From Arminella tubonensis (GTDB lineage: Bacteria; Pseudomonadota; Alphaproteobacteria; Rhizobiales; Rhizobiaceae), in assembly GCF_003240585.1 (NCBI RefSeq), contig NZ_PCDP01000076.1, positions 124,001 through 188,000 on the forward strand: a DNA stretch of 64,000 nucleotides, in the 5' to 3' direction. Below the pieces are notes generated by a model. It saw nothing but the letters and a program-made list of their open reading frames with translations. It did not search any database and was not told where the DNA came from. The position numbers were made by a program, and so were the translations under genes. Positions 28,462-38,617 of the stretch are shown here, piece after piece (position 1 is the stretch's first letter; every line of letters starts with the position of its first letter).

Positions 28462-30866
28462 GATTGGTGGCTTTTTTAGCGCTCCTGTCCCATTGGCGTC
28501 GGAAGCCGGTGCAGCTTCTCACCCTGGTTACGGGCATCGCTCTAGCGACGGCGCTATGGTCAGGGGTCCAAGCTATCAATGCGGAAGCACGAGCAAGCTA
28601 CGCGCGGGCAGCATCCGTCTTGGAGCAGGGCGCCCTTCGGCAGATCATGGCGAAGGATGGCGGCGGAATTTCTATTGAGACCTACGGCAGGCTGCGCCGA
28701 GCGGGGTGGAATGTATCGCCGGTAATCGAGGGTGTGCTCAAGTTCGGTAGCACGCGGTTACGACTTATCGGGGTCGACCCGTTGACGATGCCAGGAGACG
28801 GGCAAGGCTTTTCGATCGCGAACGGCTCCGACTTGTCCAGCTTCATTTCCGGCAGCGGCGAGCTGGTTGTTTCGGAAGCGACCGCCGACAAGATGCGCGG
28901 GGTCACCGATATGGCACTCAAGATTTCGGAGAAGATGCCCGATGATGCGGCGTTCGTCGATATTTCCATCGCCGACCGCCTGCTCGACGCGCATGGCAAG
29001 TTGAGCCGTCTCGTGGCGGCGTCAGAACAAGCAGCAGGACTAGAGCCGCTCGATAAGATTGCACCGGATCTCGCACTGCACGAAAACACCGATCGTCCGG
29101 ACATTACTCGTCTCACAGATAGCTTTCATCTCAACCTCACGGCATTTGGTTTCCTGTCCTTTGTCGTTGGGCTATTCATCGTCTATTCTGCCACCGGTCT
29201 TTCGTTCGAACAAAGACGAGGGACCTTTCGGACACTTCGCTCCGTGGGGGTTTCTCTTCATACGCTGACTGCGATGCTGGTTATCGAACTTGCCTGCTTG
29301 GCACTTGTGTCGGGATTGATTGGCGTCGTCTTAGGCTACCTTGTCGCTTCTGCGCTCATGCCGGGGGTGGCTTCTACGCTCAGAGGTCTGTACGGCGCCA
29401 GTGTATCAGGCTCGGTGTCGCTGCGGCCGGAGTGGTGGTTGGCAGGACTGGGTATCGCTCTCGGGGGCACAGCCGTATCATCGACGCAAAGTTTGTCTCG
29501 GGTGTGGAAGTTGCCGATATTGGCGGCGGCGCAGCCAAGGGCTTGGGTAAGGGCGTCGGTCACGGCGCTTATCTACCAAGCCGGAACGGGAGCCGTGCTT
29601 CTCGGGCTCGCGGTCGCTCTGGCTGTGGCTGGAACTGACCTCCTCACGGGCTTTGCTACTCTTGGATGCTTGTTCCTTGGCGCCGCTCTGGCGCTACCCG
29701 GTATTCTCGCTATCAGCCTTTTTTTGGCGGAACGGACGTCGAGCAGCGTGATGACACAGTGGTTTTGGGCGGACACGCGACTGCAGCTGCCAGGGCTCTC
29801 ACTTGCTCTGATGGCGCTACTATTGGCGCTGTCCGCCAATATCGGTGTCGGCACAATGGTCTCAAGCTTTCGACTGACCTTTATCGGTTGGCTGGATCAA
29901 CGATTGGCCGCGGAGCTCTATGTGACGGCCAAAGACGAAGATGAGGCAAAACGTCTGCGGGAATGGCTCCCGCATCATTCAACGGCTGTGTTACCAATCT
30001 GGAACGTTGACGGTGAAGTGCTCGGTGAACAGCTGCAGATCTTCGGCGTTGCTGACGATCCGACCTACAGAGATCACTGGCCATTGATCGTCGCCGACAA
30101 CGACGCCTGGAATAAAGTTGCGGTAGGGCAGGGCGCTCTGATCAACGAACAGATGTGGCGGCGCGGCGCGGCAAAGCCCGGAGAAACCATCGCGATGCCG
30201 GGAGGATGGCAAGCCGTCGTGGTCGGGATCTACTCGGACTATGGCAATCCAAAGGGGCAGGTAATCGTCGGACTGAACGCTCTTGTTGAACATTACCCCG
30301 ATGTTTCAAAGCTTCGTTATGGCATTCGCATTCCGCCTTCGCAAACAGGGGCGCTGAGGCGAGAGTTGGTCGATCAGTTCGGGCTGCCGGAAACGGCGAT
30401 CGTCGATCAGGCCTCTCTCAAACAGCAGTCCAGATCCGTTTTCGAGCAGACTTTCAAGGTGACGGGCGCATTGAATGTTCTTACCCTCACCGTGGCTGGC
30501 TTTGCCATGTTTGCCAGTCTTCTCACACTCTCTGGAATTCGGCTTCCCCAGCTTGCGCCGGTCTGGGCGATGGGCGTCCGACGACGTGATCTCGCGCTGC
30601 TCGAGATTTTGAGGACCCTAGCCCTTTGGTTCGCAACATTCGCGGCCGCGATACCTTTGGGTCTCACGCTCGCGTGGGTGCTGTTGGAAATCGTCAACGT
30701 CGAAGCTTTTGGGTGGCGGCTACCAATGATGATCTTTCCGCTCGACTGGCTGTGGCTGGGGGCGATCGCCCTGGTTGCCGCTATCCTGTCAGTGCTGGTT
30801 CCTGTCAGGCGCCTGGCCTCAATCAACCCTGCGGACTTGCTTGGGATCTTCGCGAATGAACGCTAG
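28458..30866 (+). CDS. FtsX-family ABC permease
   Basis: 802 residues. An N-terminal membrane helix (LTLVTGIALATALW) is followed by a periplasmic domain. Membrane clusters lie at about residues 225-310 and 360-460, with a second periplasmic domain to about 660. Three C-terminal helices, including the final PLDWLWLGAIALVAAILSVLVPVRRLA, complete it. This is the duplicated-FtsX layout of type VII exporters that move lipids or lipoproteins by mechanotransmission. It is coupled to the ATPase before it (4-bp overlap) and to the AttH gene after it (11-bp overlap). Confidence 0.9.
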   Translation: MRLVAFLALLSHWRRKPVQLLTLVTGIALATALWSGVQAINAEARASYARAASVLEQGALRQIMAKDGGGISIETYGRLRRAGWNVSPVIEGVLKFGSTRLRLIGVDPLTMPGDGQGFSIANGSDLSSFISGSGELVVSEATADKMRGVTDMALKISEKMPDDAAFVDISIADRLLDAHGKLSRLVAASEQAAGLEPLDKIAPDLALHENTDRPDITRLTDSFHLNLTAFGFLSFVVGLFIVYSATGLSFEQRRGTFRTLRSVGVSLHTLTAMLVIELACLALVSGLIGVVLGYLVASALMPGVASTLRGLYGASVSGSVSLRPEWWLAGLGIALGGTAVSSTQSLSRVWKLPILAAAQPRAWVRASVTALIYQAGTGAVLLGLAVALAVAGTDLLTGFATLGCLFLGAALALPGILAISLFLAERTSSSVMTQWFWADTRLQLPGLSLALMALLLALSANIGVGTMVSSFRLTFIGWLDQRLAAELYVTAKDEDEAKRLREWLPHHSTAVLPIWNVDGEVLGEQLQIFGVADDPTYRDHWPLIVADNDAWNKVAVGQGALINEQMWRRGAAKPGETIAMPGGWQAVVVGIYSDYGNPKGQVIVGLNALVEHYPDVSKLRYGIRIPPSQTGALRRELVDQFGLPETAIVDQASLKQQSRSVFEQTFKVTGALNVLTLTVAGFAMFASLLTLSGIRLPQLAPVWAMGVRRRDLALLEILRTLALWFATFAAAIPLGLTLAWVLLEIVNVEAFGWRLPMMIFPLDWLWLGAIALVAAILSVLVPVRRLASINPADLLGIFANER

Positions 30867-31932
30867 GCGCTATGTTTTGGCCCTAATGGGTTTAGCGTTG
30901 ACCTTTCCCGGGATGAGTGCCTTCTCACAGGGATTTGCAGGCATGGGGTCGGAAGCACAAGGCTTTGCAGTGCCTCAGCGCGACCACCCTTTGTCATTTC
31001 CCAGCGATCACGGTGCTCATCCCGATTACAGGATCGAATGGTGGTATGTGACGGCAAATCTTACGGGCGACGATGGAAAGCGATATGGAGCGCAGTGGAC
31101 ATTGTTTCGATCTGCGGTGGCTCCTGGCGATCGTGAGGGTTTTGCGGATCCGCAGATATGGATCGGCCATGCGGCGGTTACTACTGACAGCCACCAATAC
31201 GTAGCGGAGCGTTTGGCCCGTGGAGGCGTCGGCCAGGCCAATGTAGTGGCCGCGCCTTTTCAGGCTTGGATAGATGATTGGCAGATCAAGGGGGCTGAGA
31301 ATGCCGGATCTGACGCTCTGGAAAATATCTCGCTCAACGCTGCCGGGCCAGACTTTAGGTACAGGCTGAACTTGAACGCGACCGGCCCGCTCGTGCTGCA
31401 GGGAGATCGCGGGTTCTCCGTCAAATCTGCAGATGGTCAGGCGAGCTACTATTACTCGCAACCTTTTTACCAGGCTTCGGGCGCCCTGAAGATCAACGGG
31501 ACAGACGTCAAAGTTAGTGGGAAGGCCTGGCTTGACCGGGAATGGTCTTCGCAGCCACTTGCCGCAAATCAGACTGGATGGGACTGGTTCTCGTTGCATT
31601 TTGATAGGGGCGAGAAGCTCATGGCGTTCCGGCTCCGTGATGACAAGGAAGGATATATTTCGGCGACCTGGATTGCCGCCGATGGGCGAACTACGCCGCT
31701 TCCTAGCAATGCCGTTCAAATGGAACCCGTCCGAAATGCAATGGTCAACGGCATAAAGATACCGGTGGCATGGCACATCCAGATTCCAGACAAATCACTG
31801 GATATCACCACGCAACCCTTAAACGATCAGTCATGGATGACGACGTCCACGCCATATTGGGAGGGGCCTATCTCATTCAAAGGTAGTTCTTCCGGCGTCG
31901 GTTACCTGGAAATGACAGGCTACGACAAATGA
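30856..31932 (+). CDS. AttH/CrtC-like lipocalin, exported
   Basis: About 358 residues with a Sec signal (RYVLALMGLALTFPGMSAF). Family motifs of the AttH / carotenoid 1,2-hydratase-like lipocalins: FPSDHGAHPDYRIEWWYVT near the N-terminus, KAWLDREWSSQ, GWDWFSLHF and a C-terminal PYWEGPISFKG...GYLEMTGY. Such proteins bind or process hydrophobic molecules in the periplasm. ATG 30856 overlaps the permease stop by 11 bp. With the ATPase and permease this forms an att-type export operon, as described in Agrobacterium; that equivalence is by family only. Confidence 0.88.
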   Translation: MNARRYVLALMGLALTFPGMSAFSQGFAGMGSEAQGFAVPQRDHPLSFPSDHGAHPDYRIEWWYVTANLTGDDGKRYGAQWTLFRSAVAPGDREGFADPQIWIGHAAVTTDSHQYVAERLARGGVGQANVVAAPFQAWIDDWQIKGAENAGSDALENISLNAAGPDFRYRLNLNATGPLVLQGDRGFSVKSADGQASYYYSQPFYQASGALKINGTDVKVSGKAWLDREWSSQPLAANQTGWDWFSLHFDRGEKLMAFRLRDDKEGYISATWIAADGRTTPLPSNAVQMEPVRNAMVNGIKIPVAWHIQIPDKSLDITTQPLNDQSWMTTSTPYWEGPISFKGSSSGVGYLEMTGYDK

Positions 31933-31967
31933 AGGTGTGTGCCGCCCCTTGAGTTAAATGTCGTCGG

Positions 31968-32006
31968 CAATAAGGGTGCTCCCTCCAAAAGTGAGCGCCC
32001 TTATTG
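31968..32006 (+). terminator. Strong hairpin after AttH operon
   Basis: CAATAAGGGTGCTC (31968-31981) pairs with GAGCGCCCTTATTG (31993-32006) in a 14-bp stem with one wobble and an 11-nt loop, 36 bp past the AttH stop. Confidence 0.75.
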
Positions 32007-32625
32007 TTGGCAGGATGGGTCAGGCCGCTTGGTAATATCGGCACTGATGCGAACACTGACCCCCCAAATCTTGGAATTGATCTTTTGGCTGCTCTGGTGG
32101 TTAATCGTTAAAGCTAGTCGGTCCGATGCGCATGCCAGTCCTTAAAGAGCTGGTGACCCCCTGCGTTGATGCCCGACTAGCATTTGCACGCGCTAATGTG
32201 ATGCTCATGGACAGTTGGAACAGGCAGAGCTAGCGAACCTTCGCCTCAGCTTCAGTGGCAGCTTACACAACTCTTGTTCTCAAATTCCACCCGCGAAACA
32301 GGTACGCACGCCTTGAGGCCGGATCCGAGCGACCATGTGACGTGGATTTCACCATCAAGGACGGAACGACGCAACACTTAAGTCTCGAAGCCGGGCATAC
32401 GGCCGTACGGTGGAAGTCGGAATCGAAGAGGTTCAACGGGATCCTAAATTCCCGTGGTACCTCCCTCAGCGTTCCCATGGCCCACCGCGGGGTGCGTCCG
32501 AGATCACGCTGACAGCCAGCATAGCTTCGATCGGGTGCGCTGTGTTGGGCCAGGTTTTATTCGACGGTTCCTTCGCGGGCCTGGTAAGCATGCAGGATCT
32601 TGGCCGTGAGATGGTGCCCTGCCTC
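32007..32625. other. Degraded intergenic DNA
   Basis: About 620 bases with only short frames and no recognised gene, leading into a serine-hydrolase remnant. This is where the metabolic part of the window gives way to island-like DNA. Confidence 0.4.
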
Positions 32626-32721
32626 AGCGGACCCCATTCGGCGCATGTAGCCTTTCATATATGTATGACGCCAAGAGACCTTGCTCGTTTCGGACGGCTT
32701 TGTCTGAACCGAGGGCGGTGA
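32626..32721 (+). pseudogene. Remnant of a beta-lactamase-family serine hydrolase
   Basis: The frame reads MTPRDLARFGRLCLNRG, matching the segment of class C beta-lactamase-like hydrolases (x-T-x-R-D-x-A-R-F-G-x-L-x-L-N-x-G). Neither the SxxK active site nor the C-terminal KTG region is present nearby. A stop follows at once, so only a small piece survives. Confidence 0.55.
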
Positions 32722-32963
32722 AAAAGAACCCAGCTGTTCCGGAACAATGAGTGCATGAAAGCGTGTCCGCACATTTGTTCAACAGGATGGCAGGTCACGG
32801 CTAGTTTGGTAAGCGACGTGATGTCTGTCGCTGATCCAAAAAGTCGCCCAGCTATCAACGCGCAACCCTTTCTGGTGTTTCTGTCGCGTAATTGCAACTT
32901 AGCTATATCACCAATGACGCATCTCGTGATAGAAGAAAACCCTGGCCATTGGGGAGTGGTGGT

Positions 32964-35411
32964 GTGGATTCATTGTTTAAATCCAGTTCGACGTTCGCGT
33001 CGCTGTCGCTCAAAGACCTGCTCGATGCCCGAGACCTTTTCCATTACCACTTGATGAACAAGAAGAATGTCGTGGCGACGGCCGTTGGCCTGTACAGGAT
33101 AAGATCGCGTGATCCTTGGCCCAGCGAAGACAACCCTAAGCCCGAGCCCAAAAGCAGTAACAAGGACACGAAGAGGACGTTGGCCAACTCTGAGGTTCGA
33201 CCGTACTCTTGGCCCTGTGTGTACGTGTTCGTTTCCAAATGGGAGTTTGAGGCGGAACTCGCTAAAGAAGATCCCTCCGATATGGTCCCGAAGACGCTGT
33301 ATCTTCCCGATGGACGATCCGTCCCCGTTTGCGTTGTAGAAGCCCGTCGCGATACTTCCGCTCGTGGCGAAGCGTCAAATCCAGCTTTCTTGCCGCCTCG
33401 CAATCTTCTGTGCCCCGGAAGCATACTGGTCAACAGCGACGGCCAAGGTCTTACGCGTTTCGGAACGGCTGGGGCGATTGTGACCAATGGCGAACGCTAC
33501 TACGTAGTCACAAATCGACATGTGACTGGGGCGGCCGGAACAAAGATTAAGGCGCTCCAAGGGCACCGCGATCCAATTATCGGTTCGACATCTTCGGCAG
33601 GACTGTCACGCGTCCCATTTGGCGAGGTCTATCCCAATTTCACCTCCCACAATCAGTCTTTGCAGCTCGACGTCGGATTGGTTGACATTGACGATATCTC
33701 CCAGTGGAAATCCCAGACGCCTGGGATCGGGACGGTTGGTTCACTTCTTGATTTATATGACAATAGCTTCACGCTGAAGCTGATAACCATGAAGGTCGTC
33801 GGGGTGGGAGGGGTGAGTGGCCCAATTCGCGCCGAAATTCATGCACTGTTTTATCGCTACCGATCTCTTGGTGGGTCAGAATACGTCAGCGACTTCCTCA
33901 TTGGTCCAGAGACAATCGGAGTAAAGCGTAAGCACCAAAAAGAGGCGCTGGCGGTCCATCACGGGGATTCTGGAACCCTTCTCTTTATCGAGCATTTTGA
34001 AGATGAAGTTGGAAACGAGGAGTCCAAGGGGAAGCTTCCGGTGTACTATCCGTTTGCGCAGCTGTGGGGAAAAGAGGAGTTCTTGCAGGAAGGCAAATCT
34101 ACCTCGCATCCATACGCCCTGGCGACCGCGCTCAGTCCTGCTTTGGACCGGCTCAACATGGAATTCGTCGCCGATTTGAACGCTGATCAGCGATACATTT
34201 GGGGATGGGTGGGCCACTACGCGATCGGACGGGCGTTGACCTTGCCGACGGATTCGCTTCATTCGTCAAAGCTCCGAACCTTTATCGCTAACAATATCGA
34301 CTTGCTGTCGCTGACCCCGAGCCAAGCCTTGAAAAACGACCCCAAGGTATTGGTGGATGGAGGCGCCGAGCCGCAATTTGTTCCGCTTGCTGACGTTCCC
34401 GATAATGTATGGAAGAGCAATGTCAACTTCACCTTTGTCGATGCACCGAACGGCGGTAAAAAACGTCGGAAGCCTGGACCCGGGTCCAGAGGTCAAAACG
34501 ATAATCCGAACCACTTCGCGGACCTGGACCTAAATTACAAAGGGCAGCTGTTTCTACAGTTGAATAAGGACAATCCAGACCAATACCTGAAGCCGACGGT
34601 GTGGGTCGATTATTTCGCCGAGTTGAAGCCAAGATTTGACGCTTGGGATGACGCCGTCGGTCATGGGAGGAGCAATCACTGGGGCGCCTTGCCCTTCCGT
34701 GTGCACCAGCTTTTCGACATCATGGTCGCTGCCGCGAAAGCATCCGATGCCGATCTTTTCCTTTGCGCGGGAGGCGTTCTGATCCACTACGTGGGCGATG
34801 CCTGTCAGCCGTTGCATACATCTTATCTCTCGCAAGGCGATCCAGATCAATTGGTCGACCGTCCCCGCTCTCCAGGCAAGAAGATGCAAGCCGATGGCGT
34901 TCACGGTGGATACGAGGACGACATGATTGCGTTCGGCTATCAGCAAAAGAACCTGGCTAATGCTCTAAAAGACAGGATCAACGCGTTGCCCACTGTTGCC
35001 GCCGAAACTATCAGTCCAATCAGGTCGGGCTACGATGCATCGAAGGCAATTATTGATCTCGTCTCCGCAACTCAGAACGAGATTGCTCCGAGAACCATTG
35101 TCAGCAAGTGGGTCGATTTGATCGGCAGCTCTAAGGCTGAAAAAGCAGAGGCAATGTGGGTCACGTTTGGTGATAAAACAGTCACCTGCATGGCGCGTGG
35201 AACGCGCTATCTCGCAGCTATCTGGCAGGCGGCTTGGGAACTCGGAGGCGGGGACGGTAACATTGGATCAGGAAGTTCGCTAAAGGAGGAAAATTTGATG
35301 GCCCTCTACAACAATCCGGACAAGATGCCGTCCGTGGCGCTTAACGTTTACCCGGACGACATAGCTGCGGACTGGGCGCTTATCAAGCGACAGACGTCAA
35401 CATCCGGCTGA
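32964..35411 (+). CDS. Trypsin-like protease fused to S1/P1-nuclease/PLC zinc domain
   Basis: 815 residues from a GTG at 32964 (GGGGAG 8 bases upstream; a TTG at 32892 is possible). N-terminal region LKDLLDARDLFHYHL; then a chymotrypsin-like protease with His186 (VVTNRHVTG), Asp236 (LDVGLVDID) and Ser336 (HHGDSGTLLF). From about residue 413 comes a zinc hydrolase of the S1/P1 nuclease-phospholipase C superfamily: WGWVGH (Trp413, His418), HFADLD (His517, Asp520/522), HYVGDACQPLH (His608, Asp612, His618) and HGGYE (His647, Glu651). No signal peptide is seen, so both domains would act in the cytoplasm. In known family members the Trp of WGxxGH is the mature N-terminus and its amino group binds zinc; here it is internal. 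Fusion partner and order suggest self-processing, which is inference. Confidence 0.85.
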   Translation: MDSLFKSSSTFASLSLKDLLDARDLFHYHLMNKKNVVATAVGLYRIRSRDPWPSEDNPKPEPKSSNKDTKRTLANSEVRPYSWPCVYVFVSKWEFEAELAKEDPSDMVPKTLYLPDGRSVPVCVVEARRDTSARGEASNPAFLPPRNLLCPGSILVNSDGQGLTRFGTAGAIVTNGERYYVVTNRHVTGAAGTKIKALQGHRDPIIGSTSSAGLSRVPFGEVYPNFTSHNQSLQLDVGLVDIDDISQWKSQTPGIGTVGSLLDLYDNSFTLKLITMKVVGVGGVSGPIRAEIHALFYRYRSLGGSEYVSDFLIGPETIGVKRKHQKEALAVHHGDSGTLLFIEHFEDEVGNEESKGKLPVYYPFAQLWGKEEFLQEGKSTSHPYALATALSPALDRLNMEFVADLNADQRYIWGWVGHYAIGRALTLPTDSLHSSKLRTFIANNIDLLSLTPSQALKNDPKVLVDGGAEPQFVPLADVPDNVWKSNVNFTFVDAPNGGKKRRKPGPGSRGQNDNPNHFADLDLNYKGQLFLQLNKDNPDQYLKPTVWVDYFAELKPRFDAWDDAVGHGRSNHWGALPFRVHQLFDIMVAAAKASDADLFLCAGGVLIHYVGDACQPLHTSYLSQGDPDQLVDRPRSPGKKMQADGVHGGYEDDMIAFGYQQKNLANALKDRINALPTVAAETISPIRSGYDASKAIIDLVSATQNEIAPRTIVSKWVDLIGSSKAEKAEAMWVTFGDKTVTCMARGTRYLAAIWQAAWELGGGDGNIGSGSSLKEENLMALYNNPDKMPSVALNVYPDDIAADWALIKRQTSTSG

Positions 35412-35534
35412 TGACTCGTCCCCTCGACGGCTCTCGACTCCATCACGCTCCATTGTGCCAGATGACGCTTTTCGAGCAAGATCTAGAGTTCGGTCCAGAA
35501 CATACTCGTTTTTCCCAAGGAGAAATGTGCCGCT

Positions 35535-36620
35535 ATGTCCGTGATCAGTGACGTGAACAGGTATGAGCTCTGGCTGCGGAAACACTGCGATGTTGTGGAG
35601 CGCGGTCTAAAGAAAAAGCATAAGCGGATGGCCGATGATCCCTTGATGTTTTTCCGGTCTACCTGTTTTCGCTTTGCTCGCAAGATCAACGAGTTTGTCG
35701 CTCCCGAAAACGCCGGTCCAAAAACTTTGTCGGTGGGCGACGCCCATTTCGAAAACTGGGGTACATGGAGGGACGCGGAGGGGCGATTGGTGTGGGGAGT
35801 CAATGACTTCGACGAGGCAGCGGAGCTTCCATATACGTTCGACCTGGTTAGAATGGCGACCAGTCTGTCGTTAGCAAAAGATCTACCAAATCAACTGCCG
35901 AACCAATTAGGGGCATTGCTTAAAGGCTATACCGCTGGGCTGCAAAAACCGACGGCTCGCCTAATCAATGATGAGGTGCCATGGATGGAGCCTTTGCTGA
36001 AGAGACCCATCTCGCAGAAAAATGCCTTCGAACAGTCTCTACTGGAACTCTTAGACAAACACGAGGCTACACCTCCTCCCCAAGCGTTGGCTGGTTTGAT
36101 AGCCGAGATGCCAGTGGGGACGAGCAATCTTCGTTTCGCCAGCCGTCAGAGGGGTGGGGGATCGCTCGGGCGACCGCGTTTCGTTGCCTTTGGGAGATGG
36201 CAGGGCGGCCTAATTGTTCGCGAGTGTAAAGCGATTGTGCCCTCCGCGTGGGCCTGGGCATCAGACCAAGGAGACCATGCACGTCTGTTTATTACTCTTG
36301 CCAGGGGAACTTACAGAGCGCCCGACCCGTTTTTAAAAAGCCATGACGGTTATCTAATTAGACGCATAGCGTCGGATTCAAATAAGATCGATTTGGCATC
36401 GCTAAATGCACGGGCCTTCAATTTAGGTTTGTTAAAGGCGATGGGCGCCGATCTCGCTTCCATCCATGCCGCAACGTCTGGCGCCTCGTCTGAGATTGAA
36501 GCCGACTTAACAAGTAAGAAACCGGAATGGCTCCTTGAGGCTTGTACTCTGGCTGACAAAGCGGTCCGTCAGGACTACGATAAGTGGAAGGCGCATTATC
36601 GATTGCATAAAGATGGGTAG
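35535..36620 (+). CDS. DUF2252 family protein
   Basis: 361 residues. Family motifs: DPLMFFRSTCFRFARKI near the N-terminus, LSVGDAHFENWGTW and VNDFDEAAELPYTFDLVRMA, in the order seen in DUF2252. These GD-H-x-E-N and DFD segments resemble the catalytic and metal loops of kinase-like folds, so a phosphotransfer role is possible but unproven. AAGGAG lies 12 bases before the ATG. It follows the protease-nuclease gene by 123 bp on the same strand and may be co-transcribed. Confidence 0.85.
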   Translation: MSVISDVNRYELWLRKHCDVVERGLKKKHKRMADDPLMFFRSTCFRFARKINEFVAPENAGPKTLSVGDAHFENWGTWRDAEGRLVWGVNDFDEAAELPYTFDLVRMATSLSLAKDLPNQLPNQLGALLKGYTAGLQKPTARLINDEVPWMEPLLKRPISQKNAFEQSLLELLDKHEATPPPQALAGLIAEMPVGTSNLRFASRQRGGGSLGRPRFVAFGRWQGGLIVRECKAIVPSAWAWASDQGDHARLFITLARGTYRAPDPFLKSHDGYLIRRIASDSNKIDLASLNARAFNLGLLKAMGADLASIHAATSGASSEIEADLTSKKPEWLLEACTLADKAVRQDYDKWKAHYRLHKDG

Positions 36621-36961
36621 CTGTCGAAACTACGGCGATATTCTCGTTGAGTTCCGGGTCTACGGTCTGTTGTCCCCCACGCGTATTCTATAATATTCAA
36701 GCTAGGATTTGTTCACGTTTTCAACATGCTTAGGGCAGATCTACCGGAAGAGGATTTAGACTGAAAATGTCTCGCGCAAGGGATCGAGAGTGCGGGGACG
36801 CGGTTTTTGCTTTATCCGCCGCCCGGTGTTGGGGCGATTTGTCGGAAGTCTGATGGTGGCTAGGATGAGTATTCAGAGGGCACCCCGATCCCCGTTGACT
36901 CCTGGCTAATAATGCTGGCTTCTTGACTATGAGATGTCCGCACATCTTCGTGCAGAGAGGG
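36621..36961. other. Intergenic region
   Basis: About 340 bases; nothing beyond short frames was seen except the ribosome site of the following small gene. Confidence 0.35.
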
Positions 36962-36967
36962 GTGCTT

Positions 36968-37195
36968 TTGAAACCGATAGAAATCGCAGCACCAACCCAT
37001 TCTGACATGAGTGTTGATCGAAGTGACGAGTGTCAGGCGGCAATCAGAGAGGCGTTTCAGTCGTTCCTGTCACAGGCTCAGGAGCAGGGCTGGGTGAGAG
37101 CGGAGGTATTGCTTGCCGTCGCCGATTTCTCTCGGCGCGAGCTTGTGATCCTCGTCAAAGAGGATGTGCTGGGCGTGCAGAAAAGCGCTCCTTAG
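36968..37195 (+). CDS. Small hypothetical protein
   Basis: About 75 residues from a TTG at 36968, which has GAGAGGGG just upstream; a GTG at 36962 and ATG at 37007 are alternatives. An acidic helix (DECQAAIREAFQSFLSQAQEQGW) is followed by EVLLAVADFSRRELVILVKED. Family not recognised. Codon use is gene-like. Confidence 0.45.
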   Translation: MKPIEIAAPTHSDMSVDRSDECQAAIREAFQSFLSQAQEQGWVRAEVLLAVADFSRRELVILVKEDVLGVQKSAP

Positions 37196-37396
37196 CTTTT
37201 CCTTGCGTCCGATTAGCTAACAGCGACATTTGGCCGTTCGACCGGATCAATGGAGTCGCAGAATTTTTTCCGGCCCGTCAGTATGAGCGGCAGCCTGATC
37301 CGAGGTACTCGGCTTGGATTTCGGGCGAGCACAAGTTTGCGTCGGCATGGCTACTTAAACTCAGCGGTCGCCGTGCTGTTCGAGCTGTCCTGCTCG

Positions 37397-38608
37397 CTAA
37401 TCGGTTTCGGACGAAACGTGTCTCCAGAGTTTCATGACGCCGATCGCCGCTTCGAAAAGCTCATGGGACGCATCACTCGGTGCAAACAGCAGTCTTGCCG
37501 CCTCGCGCGGTTCGAGTTTCAACATCCCGCCGCCCAGCGGATGGCCGTCAAGTTCACAGCTCAGCTTCGTCAGGACTGACGACCATCGTGGAATCGCGCT
37601 GCTTGCTTTGATCCGGTCGGTGATATGCATTGCAAGGATGCTGTTCGTGCAAGCGGCACCGGCGTCGTTCCTCGCCAATTTCACAACCGATCCAGACATG
37701 CATTGCAGGAAATAGTCCGGCCGCGTGATACTGGGCACAGAGTACCAAAACGGTCGGATCCGACACTTGTATCGCTGTCGAGCTTCGCGCCCACGTTCGC
37801 TGTCGAGATAACGGGAAATATTATCGGGCAGCTCGTGTGCTGGCGGAAGCTTCAGGAGATAGCATGCTTCGTCCGCAGCTTCCCACGACCTTACCGTTTG
37901 ATGATCAATGACTTCGCTTTTGAGACATCGACCACGTCGCACAGTTGGCGTCAGCATCTCCGGCGGGATCTGATGCCGCTGAATCTCGGAAGGCGACAGG
38001 TGAAAGAAATCATTGTCGCCGGTGATATAGCCAATTCCGACTTTGGCGAAATCACCCAGTCGGACGGTATCTGGACGCCGAGCGGTCGCCAAGTAGGCGC
38101 TTCTGGCTTCTCTAGGCAAAAGAAATGGCCGCAATCGTCCTGTCCAGCTGGTCTTCAGATCGGCCCAGTCGATGGATTCGTCTGAGGCGGGCGGCGCGAC
38201 AGACGGCACAAAGCTATCGATCTTGGAGAAATGGATTTCACGACTACGACCGTTGCGATCCTCGCAATAAAGAAGCCAGCAGTCCTCTGACAGGCGCGGG
38301 AACAGCTTCTCTCGAACAGCGATGACATGAACGTTGGAGAAGCTGTTCAAAAGAAATTCGAGGACCGGAACAGCGTAGGGGGCGTGCCCGATCTCGGCTG
38401 GCACAACGAAAGCCATACGCCCTCCGGACTTGATTAGTGAAGCGGTTGCGACAAGAAAGGCCGCCCATGCGGAGCTCACACCAGATAGATGCACGCCGTT
38501 CACCGCGCATATTGACATGGCGGCTGCCTTCGAAAGGCCTTTGAAGTATGTCCCGCTGGAACCTTCGAGAAAGCAAGCGGAACGACATCTCCGATCGAGT
38601 GTCTTCAT
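37397..38608 (-). pseudogene. Eco57I-type N6-adenine methyltransferase, N-terminus missing
   Basis: 403 codons. Residues ~38-75 (GVSSAWAAFLVATASLI, GRMAFVVPAEIGHAPYA) and LFPRLSEDCWLLY match the part of Eco57I-like DNA methyltransferases that follows the NPPY motif. GIGYITGDNDFF and the C-terminal half resemble the target-recognition region. The SAM-binding motif I and NPPY that must precede them are absent, and upstream the frame meets unrelated sequence and a stop at 38720-38722. The N-terminal codons (MKTLDRRCRSACF) do not look like the family. It is probably an inactive remnant, although the C-terminal part could still be translated. Confidence 0.7.
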
Positions 38609-38617
38609 ATCTATCTG

